Assembly (NCBI GenBank): GCA_938022295.1
Contig: CALIDR010000203.1
Location: forward strand, 1-7,976
Source: an uncultured Burkholderiaceae bacterium
Lineage (GTDB): Bacteria > Pseudomonadota > Gammaproteobacteria > Burkholderiales > Burkholderiaceae_C
DNA length: 7,976 bases
Direction: 5' to 3'
The notes under the pieces are model-generated. The model made no database searches. It was not told where the DNA came from and saw only the letters and a program-made list of their open reading frames with translations. Within the stretch, counting starts at the first letter, position 1. Each line of letters begins with the position of its first letter. Below, piece by piece: positions 1 through 7,500 of this stretch. Position numbers and translations under genes: made by a program.

Positions 1-1
1 C

Positions 2-487
2 GCCGGCGTCGCCCACCAGCGGCTCGACGCCCGCCAGGACGGCGCCGAGGCGGCGTGCGTGGCCCGCGCTGGCGACGCCGGCCGCGTCACCGTGGCCACG
101 CAGATGGCCGGCCGCGGCACCGACATCCGCCTCGGCGACGGCGTCGCCGCGCGCGGCGGGCTGCACGTGATCGCCTGCCAGCACAACGCGTCGCCGCGCA
201 TCGACCGCCAGCTGCACGGCCGCTGCGCGCGCGGCGGCGACCCCGGCCGCGTGCTGACGCTGCTCGCGCTCGACGAAGGGCTGCTCGGCCGCCGCGTGTC
301 GCCGGCGCTGCGGCGCCTGCTCGCCTTGGCCAGCGGCCGCCGGCCGCTGCCGGCGTGGCTCGCGAGGCTCACGCTGCGCGCGGTGCAGGGCGCCGAGGCG
401 CGCCGCGAACGCGCGCAGCGCGCCGCGCTGTGGCGCAGCGACCGCGAACTGGTGCGCGGCCTCGGTTTCGGCGCCCGCCGCGAGTGA
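2..487 (+). CDS. SecA-like preprotein translocase ATPase, C-terminal part (5' end outside window)
   Basis: This is the end of a SecA-family motor protein, an ATPase that drives polypeptides through a membrane channel. The frame is already open at base 2, so the start lies upstream. Bases 89-127 encode TVATQMAGRGTDI, which matches SecA motif V (TIATNMAGRGTDI), and the region before it (QRLDARQDGAEAACVARAG) matches SecA's NAKxxxxEAxIVAxAG segment. Bases 209-241 encode QLHGRCARGGD, the counterpart of motif VI (QLRGRAGRQGD); both arginines are kept, but the second Gly is Ala. The text LLALDEGLL corresponds to SecA's FYLSxEDxLM. After this only about 75 residues remain, ending near the place where SecA has its LLEYDDV helix, so the second half of the helical scaffold, the wing part and the zinc-binding tail are absent. 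A short, specialised SecA paralogue is more likely than the housekeeping secA. The family call is firm; the specialised role is inferred from length and neighbours. Confidence 0.88.
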   Translation, partial: AGVAHQRLDARQDGAEAACVARAGDAGRVTVATQMAGRGTDIRLGDGVAARGGLHVIACQHNASPRIDRQLHGRCARGGDPGRVLTLLALDEGLLGRRVSPALRRLLALASGRRPLPAWLARLTLRAVQGAEARRERAQRAALWRSDRELVRGLGFGARRE

Positions 488-551
488 CGGCCATCCCCTG
501 CCGCCGCCCCTTTCCTCATCGCCTCGTCCGTCCATCCCCCGTCTGCCCGTT

Positions 552-555
552 GGAG
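552..555 (+). promoter_or_regulatory. Ribosome binding site of the adaptor gene
   Basis: GGAG lies six bases before the ATG at 562. It is the only good Shine-Dalgarno match in the 74-base gap and decides that start over the in-frame ATG at 55, which would run through the SecA-like gene. The rest of the gap (488-551) is C/T-rich, with no clear hairpin terminator. Confidence 0.75.
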
Positions 556-561
556 CACCCG

Positions 562-1470
562 ATGCACACGATCCCTCGCCCCGTCCTGCGCGGCCTCGTG
601 CTGGCCGCCGCCTGCGTCGCCTGCGGCCCGGCCGCAGCGCAGGCCACCGCCCCGGCCGCTGCGGGCGCGGCCAGCCCGGCGGCCGGCACCGCCTTGGCCG
701 CGCCGCCCGCCTCGGCCGCGCCCGCGCCGCGCCAGGCACCGCTCGGCTGCCTGATCGAACCCTCGGCCGTCGTCGACGTCGGCACGCCGGTGATCGGCGT
801 GCTCGCCGACGTGTTCGTCGACCGCGGCAGCGTCGTGCGCCGCGGCCAGACGCTGGCGCAGCACGACACCAAGGTCGAGCGCGCAGCGGTGCAGCTTGCG
901 CAGGCGCGGGTCGACAACGTGGCCGACATCCAGGCCGCGCAGTCGCAGATCGAGTTCGCGCAGAAGAAGGCCGAGCGCACAGCGCAGCTCACCGAGATGA
1001 AGTTCGTCTCCAGCCAGGCGCGCGACCAGGCCGACGCCGAAGCCGAGCTCGCGCGCACGCGGCTGGCGCAGGCGCGCGAGCAGCAGGCGCTGGCGGCCAA
1101 GGAGCTGCAGCTCGCGCGCGCCCAGCTCGCGCAGCGCACGATCACGAGCCCGATCGACGGCGTCGTCGTCGAGCGCTACGCCGCCGCCGGCGAGCGCATC
1201 GAGAACCGGCCGGTGTTCCGCGTCGCGCAGATCGACCCGCTGCGCGTCGAGGTGGTGCTGCCGGCGGCGATGTTCGGCCAGGTGCGCCCCGGCATGGCGG
1301 CGCTGGTGCGCCCCGAGCTGCCGGGCGTGGCCGAGCAGGCGGCGACGGTGGCGATCGTCGACCGCGTGATCGACGCCGCGAGCCACACGTTCCGCGTGCG
1401 GCTGACGCTGCCCAACCGTGACCAAAGTCTGCCTTCGGGCGTGCGCTGCAAGGTCGAGTTCAAGTCCTGA
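562..1470 (+). CDS. Periplasmic adaptor (membrane fusion protein), RND/HlyD type
   Basis: This 302-residue protein should link an inner-membrane transporter to an outer-membrane channel from the periplasmic side. Residues 1-28 look like a signal peptide: Arg6 and Arg10, a hydrophobic core LVLAAACVA, then AQA with likely cleavage after residue 28. Cys18 or Cys21 could instead be a lipidation site, but neither context is a good lipobox. A low-complexity Ala/Pro linker follows (29-60). Residues 70-103 hold the first lipoyl half (VIGVLADVFVDRGSVVRRGQ), 104-192 a long Gln/Ala/Glu-rich helical hairpin, and 194-225 the second half (ITSPIDGVVVERYAAAGERI). Residues 226-300 form the beta-barrel region. 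There is no transmembrane helix beyond the signal, as in RND adaptors and unlike classical HlyD. No transporter or outer-membrane channel gene lies in the window. It sits 74 bases after the SecA-like gene and 56 before the giant repeat protein gene, which suggests one operon. The start is ATG with GGAG in front. Fold is confident; substrate is unknown. Confidence 0.88.
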   Translation: MHTIPRPVLRGLVLAAACVACGPAAAQATAPAAAGAASPAAGTALAAPPASAAPAPRQAPLGCLIEPSAVVDVGTPVIGVLADVFVDRGSVVRRGQTLAQHDTKVERAAVQLAQARVDNVADIQAAQSQIEFAQKKAERTAQLTEMKFVSSQARDQADAEAELARTRLAQAREQQALAAKELQLARAQLAQRTITSPIDGVVVERYAAAGERIENRPVFRVAQIDPLRVEVVLPAAMFGQVRPGMAALVRPELPGVAEQAATVAIVDRVIDAASHTFRVRLTLPNRDQSLPSGVRCKVEFKS

Positions 1471-1513
1471 AGCGAAGCGGTCGAAACGGCGACATGCCCC
1501 GGCCCTGACCTGC

Positions 1514-1517
1514 GAGG
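1514..1517 (+). promoter_or_regulatory. Ribosome binding site of the giant repeat protein gene
   Basis: GAGG sits nine bases before the GTG at 1527. An in-frame TGA at 1506-1508 closes the frame upstream, so the possible starts are GTG 1527, GTG 1572 and GTG 1593. GTG 1527 is preferred because it is the first and has this site. There is no ATG between the TGA and the LEPR motif. Confidence 0.6.
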
Positions 1518-1526
1518 CGCACTGCC

Positions 1527-4500
1527 GTGCCGTCGCCGCTGCTGACCCACCTTGCACGCGCCTGCCGGCGCGTGTTAGGCGTTCGCGCGCGCGTGGGCAC
1601 GGCGCCGCAGCGGCCACTGATCGAGGAGCTCGAGCCGCGGCTGCTGTATTCGGCCGACGGCCCCGGCGCGCTGTTCGCGCCGCTGGCGGGCAGCGTGTGG
1701 GTCGCGCCGGCCGAAGCCGAGGTACGCGCCGACCCCCTCGAAGCCGCCACGGCCGCGCCGGCAGTACGGCGCCGCGAATGGGTGTTCGTCGACGGTGCCG
1801 TCGAAGACGCCGACCGGCTGGCCGCGCTGTGGTCGGCCGGCGGCGACGCCACGCGCGACGTGCGCGTCGTCGTGCTCGACCCGCGGCACGACGCGCTGGC
1901 GCAGATCGGCGCGCACCTGGCGACGCAGCGCGACGTCGACGCCGTGCACGTGGTCAGCCACGGCGCCGCGGGGCGGATCGAACTCGGCGGCCAGGTGCTC
2001 GAAGCCGCCGCGCTGCGCTCGCGCGCCGCCGACCTGCAGGCCTGGCGCGCCGCGCTGGCCGATGGCGCCGACCTGCTGCTGTATGGGTGCGACCTGGCGA
2101 GCGACGCCGAAGGGCGCGCCTTTGTCGCGCTGTGGGCCGAGCTGACGGGGGCCGACGTGGCGGCGTCGGTCGACCCCACCGGCGCGACCGCGCTCGGCGG
2201 CAACTGGATGCTCGAACACGCGACCGGGCGCATCGAGGCCGATACGGCGCCGCTCGCCGCTTCGGCCGGCGAGGGGCCTTGGCTGCTGTCGATCACCGCC
2301 GGGGCCTCGTCGTCGGCTGGCACGTCCGTGGCCGCGACGTCGCTGAGCTGGAGCCACACGGTGGCCAGCGGCAGCAACCGGATCCTCGTCGTCAACGTCG
2401 GTGTCAACGGCGACACCACCAACATCTCGTCGGTCACCTATGGGGGGCAGGCGCTGACGCGGCTCGACGCCCAGTCGCAAGACGGTGGTGGCGGCATCAA
2501 GACCGAGCTGTGGTACCTCGTCGGACCGGCCGTGGGCGCCGCGAACGTCCAGGTCAACACGGCCGCCAGCGTGACGATCGCGGCGGGCGCGACGACGTTC
2601 TTCGGCGTCGACCCGACGCAACCGTTCGGCACCGTGGCCAAGGCCGGCGGCTCGGGCAACTCGATCTCCGGCGCCACGGTGACCTCGGCAGCGGGCCAGG
2701 TGGTCGTCGACGCGGTGGCGATCCGCGACCGCTCGACGCTCACCGCCGGCACCGGCCAGACGGCGCTGCTGACCCGCACCGCCACCGGCGCGCAGAACAT
2801 CCACGCGGGAAGCAGCACCGAGCCCGGCGCGGCCTCGGTGCCGATGACCTGGACCGCCGGCGGCAGCGGCAGCGGCGCCGGCGACTGGGCCCTCGTCGCC
2901 GCACCGCTGCGCCCGGCGCCGCAACCGCCCGTCAACACGCTGCCCGCCCCGCAACTCACCCGCGGCGACGCGCCGCTGGTGCTGTCGGGTGCGTCGGCGA
3001 TCTCGGTGGCCGACCCCGATTCGGCGACGTTGCAGGTCACGCTGTCGGCCGCCGGCGGCACGATGTCGCTGTCGGGTGTCGCCGGGCTGACGTTCACCGT
3101 CGGCAACGGCACCGCCAACGCGAAGATGACGTTCTCCGGCAGCGTCGCCAGCGTCAACGCGGCGCTGAACGGCCTCGTCTACACGCCGACGCCGGGCTTC
3201 TCGGGCCAGGGCGGCATCACGATCGAGACGTTCGACGGCACGACGACGGCGGTCGGCCGCACGTCGATCGCCGGCACGACGCAGTCGGCGCAGTACGACA
3301 AGCAGCAGGTGGCCACGCGCGTGAACTTCGCGTCGGCGGGCACCGTGACGACGCTGAACGTCTATCTCGCCAACCTGAAGAACAACGTCGACACACACGT
3401 GGGGCTGTACGCCGACAACGCGGGTCAACCCGGCACCCTGCTGGCGCAGACGAGCCGCGACCTGGCGCAAGGCACCGGCTGGTACAGCTTCGACATCCCC
3501 GACACCGCGGTGGCCGCGGGCGACTACTGGATCGGCATCGCGCCGCGCAAGGAAGGGCGCTTCTACTACGCCGCCACCGGCGGCAGCACGCGCATCAGCA
3601 GCTACGACCCGGTCGCCGGCCTGGCGCCGAACTGGGTCAGCGCAACGGCGAGCAACGCGTGGTCGATCGCCGCCTACGCGACGCTGCTGCCCTCCGGCCA
3701 GGCAGGGCTCGGCGACACCGACACGCTGCCGATCACCGTCCAGACCGCGCCGACGCTGGATGCGACCAAGTCGCCGGTGTTGACGCCGGTCAACGAGGAC
3801 GCCGGCCCACCCGTGGGCGCCGTCGGCACGCTCGTGTCATCGCTCGTCGACCCGACGACGCCCGCCGGCGGCCTGGACAACGTGACCGAGATCGACGCCG
3901 AGGACCCGCTGGGCATCGCCGTCACCGGTGCCGACACCGCCAACGGCACCTGGTGGTTCTCGACCGACAACGGCACGACGTGGAACGCGCTCGGCGCGGT
4001 CGGCCCGACCAGCGCCCGGCTGCTCGCGGCCGACGCTGCCACCCGGCTGTACTTCCAGCCCAACGCCAACTACAACGGCACGCTGGCCGACACCAGTGTC
4101 AACGGCGGCACGAGCGCGTTCTCCAGCGCCACCGACACCGCGTCGCTCGTCGTCACGGCCGTCAACGACGCCCCGGTGCTCGACGCCAGCGGCACGTTCA
4201 CGCTGTCGCCGATCACCGAGGACGAGATCAACAACGCCGGCAACACCGTGGCGCAGATCGTCGCCAGCGCCGGCGGCGACCGCATCACCGACGTCGACGC
4301 CGGTGCAAGCGAAGGCATCGCGATCACCGGGCTGAACAGCGGCAACGGCACCTGGCAGTACTCGACCGACGGCGGCAGTAACTGGATCGCGGTCGGCAGC
4401 GTGTCGGACAACCAGGCGCTGCTGCTGCGCGACAGCGACCACCTGCGCTTCGTGCCCAATGCGCAGAACGGCACGACAGCCAGCGTCACGTTCCGCGCCT

Positions 4501-7500
4501 GGGACCGCACCAGCGGCAGCGCGGGCAGCAAGGTCGACGCCGGCGTCAACGGTGGCACGACGGCGTTCAGTGCGGCCACGGCCAGCGCGTCGATCACCGT
4601 GAGCGACGTGAACGACGCGCCGGGGCCGCCAGCCGCATCGGTACTGCCCTCGATCCCGGAAGACATCACGGGGCATGCCGGCAAGCTGGTATCCGATTTC
4701 AACGCGAGCGATGTCGACAGCGGGGCAATGAAGGGCATCGCCGTATACGAGGTCGACAACACGAAGGGAGTCTGGCAATACAGCCTCGACGGATCGGCGT
4801 GGCAGGCGATCGGGGACGTCTCGACCGCGCAGGCGCGTCTGCTGCCGGCCACTGCGCTGGCACGCATCCGCTTTGTGCCGAACCCGGACTTCAACGGCAG
4901 CGCCGGCTTCATCCGGTTTTATGCCTGGGACCAGACCAGCGGCAGCGCCGGCGGGCTGGCCGACGTGACCGTGCGCGGCGGGACGACCGCCTTCAGTTCG
5001 GGCGCGACGGGTCTGGCCCAGTCCGTGACCCCCGTCAACGACGCGCCCACGGCGCTCTCGGGCACGGTCTCGCTGGCCGCCGTCGCCGAAGACACCGCCA
5101 ACCCGCCGGGCGCAACGGTCTCGGCGCTGTTCGGCGCCACGTTCAGCGACGCCAAGGATGCCGTGCCCGGCGGCTCGTCGGCCCACAACTTCGCCGGCGT
5201 GGCGATCGTGGCGAACGCTGCCAATGTCGCCACCGAGGGCAAGTGGCAGTGGCACAACGGCACCGACTGGGTCGACATCGGCGCGGTGTCGACGTCCAGC
5301 GCCCTCACGCTCGCACCCGCCACCCTGCTGCGCTTCCTGCCCAATGCCGAGTACAGCGGCACGCCGGCCTCGCTGACCGCGCGTCTCGTCGACGATTCCT
5401 CGGGCACAGTGACCAACGGCGGCACGGTGAACGTCGGCACCGGCGGCGGGACGACCCGTTACAGCGACGCCAGCAACGAGGTGACGCTAGGCACCAGCGT
5501 CACGGCGGTCAACGACGCGCCGGTGAACGCCGTGCCCGGCGCGCAGAGCACGAACGAAGACACGGTGCTGAACTTCTCGGTCGGCAATGGCAACGCGATT
5601 TCCGTCGTCGACGTGGACGCGGGCGCCAACCCCATACAGGTCACGCTCACCGCCACCCACGGCATCGTCTCGCTGAACTCGATCGCCGGGCTCAGCTTCT
5701 CCGTCGGCGACGGCGTCATGGACAGCACCATGACGTTCACCGGCACGGTGGCGAACATCAACACCGCGCTGAACGGCATGTCGTTCACGCCGACCGCGAA
5801 CTTCCACGGGACGGCATCGCTGCAGATCACGACGAACGACCTCGGGCACACGGGGTCCGGGGGCGCATTGAGCGACACGGACACGGTCAGCATCACCGTC
5901 CACCCGGTGGCCGACACGCCTTCGGTCACCCCTGCCACCACCAACGAAGACACGCAGACCACCAGCGGGCTGGTGATCTCGCGCAACCCGGCCGACGGCG
6001 CCGAGGTCACGCATTTCAAGATCACCGCCATCACCAACGGCACGCTCTACAAGAACGACGGTGTCACCCCGATCACCGACGGCACGTTCATCACGTTCGC
6101 CGAAGGAAACGCAGGTCTGAAGTTCACGCCCAGCGCCGACTTCAGCGGCACGGGAAGCTTCACCGTCCAGGCCTCGACCTCGAGCAACGACGCAGGGCTG
6201 GGCGGCATCACGGTCAGCGCCACGATCACGGTGACCGCCGTCAACGACGCCCCGGTGCTCGACGCCAGCGGCACGTTCACGCTGACGCCGATCACCGAGG
6301 ACGACGTCGGCAACGCCGGCAACACGGTGGCGCAGATCGTCGCCAGTGCCGGCGGCGACCGCATCACCGACGTCGACGCGGGTGCACTCGAAGGCATTGC
6401 GGTCACGGCGCTGAACAGCGGCAACGGCACGTGGCAGTACTCGACCGACGGCGGTAGCACCTGGAGCGCGGTCGGGAAGATCTCGGGCACCGAGGCGTTG
6501 TTGCTGCGCGACAGCGACCGCCTGCGATTCGTGCCCAATGCGCAGAACGGCACGACGGCGAGCGTGAGCTTCCGCGCCTGGGACCAGACCAGCGGCAGCG
6601 AGGGCAGCAAGGTCGACGCGACGGTGAACGGCGGTGCGACAGCGTTCAGCAGCGCCTCGGCCAGCGCGTCGATCACGGTCAGCGACGTCAACGACGCGCC
6701 CACGGCCACCAACCTGAACGCGGCGCAGACCTACACCGAAGACACGCCGCTGGCGCTGGCCCCGATCGTCGTCAGCGACGTCGACAGCGCCAGCGTCACG
6801 GTCACGCTCACGCTGTCTGACCCCGCGGCGGGCAGCCTGAGCACCGGCACCTCGGGGTCGGTCACGTCGACCTATGCCGCCGGCGTGTGGAGCGCCAGCG
6901 GCGCGATCGCCGACGTCAATGCGCTGCTCGCGGCGCTGACGTTCACGCCGGCGGCGAACTTCAACGCCGACTTCACGATCGCCACCAGTGTCAGCGACGG
7001 CGTGGCCCCCGCCGTCACGGGCACGAAGGCGATGATCGGCACCGCCGTCAACGACGCACCGGCCGGCGCGGACAAGACCGTCACGACGCCCGAGGACGCG
7101 GCCTACACCTTCACGCCGGCCGACTTCGGCTTCACCGACGTCGATGGCCACGGGCTGGCGGCGGTGCGCATCGCGACGCTGCCGTCCAGCGGCACGCTGA
7201 CCGTCGACGGGGTGGCGCTGGTCGCCGGTGCTTCGGTGTCGGCGGGCGACATCGCGGCGGGCAAGCTCGTGTGGACACCGGCGGCCAACGCCAACGGCGT
7301 GGCGCTGACGAGCTTCACGTTCCAGGTCCGCGACGACGGCGGCACGGACAACGGCGGCGTCGACCTGGACCCGGTACCGAACACGATCACGATCGACGTC
7401 ACGCCGGTGAACGACCCGCCGACGGTGGTCAATCCGATCGCCGATCAAAGCGCGACCGAGGACGAGGCGTTCTCGTTCCAGTTCGCCGCCAACACTTTCG

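Noticed and set aside
55..561. Upstream extension of the adaptor gene to the ATG at 55
   Set aside because: The extension would overlap the SecA-like coding frame and encodes an Arg/Pro-rich stretch without meaning. The ATG at 562 has GGAG in front and starts a proper signal peptide.
488..561. Possible terminator or promoter between the SecA-like and adaptor genes
   Set aside because: The gap is C/T-rich, with no convincing inverted repeat followed by a T run and no -10/-35 pair that could be defended.
1418..4381. 987-codon open frame on the + strand, Arg-rich
   Set aside because: It is a +2 shadow of the giant protein gene. Its translation is compositionally extreme (Arg, Gly, Ala, His runs) with no domain pattern, while the overlapping frame shows continuous recognisable domains.
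3837..5255. Long open frames on the - strand opposite the giant gene (also 1575-3470 and 5487-7448)
   Set aside because: High third-position GC of the sense frame removes stops from the antisense frames. The products are Arg/Val/Gly-rich with repeated fragments that merely mirror the sense repeats.
4799..6457. 552-codon + strand frame with many His/Arg/Gln residues, like a low-complexity RNA-binding protein
   Set aside because: It is the same +2 shadow frame continued. The periodic HGQHH/RQRR patterns come from the shifted reading of repeated GGCACG and AACGACGC blocks.
4140..6710. Direct DNA repeats as a mobile element or CRISPR-like array
   Set aside because: The spacing matches protein repeat units in one uninterrupted frame, and the repeated blocks encode conserved strands and VNDAP linkers. 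There is no transposase, no terminal inverted repeat and no spacer structure.
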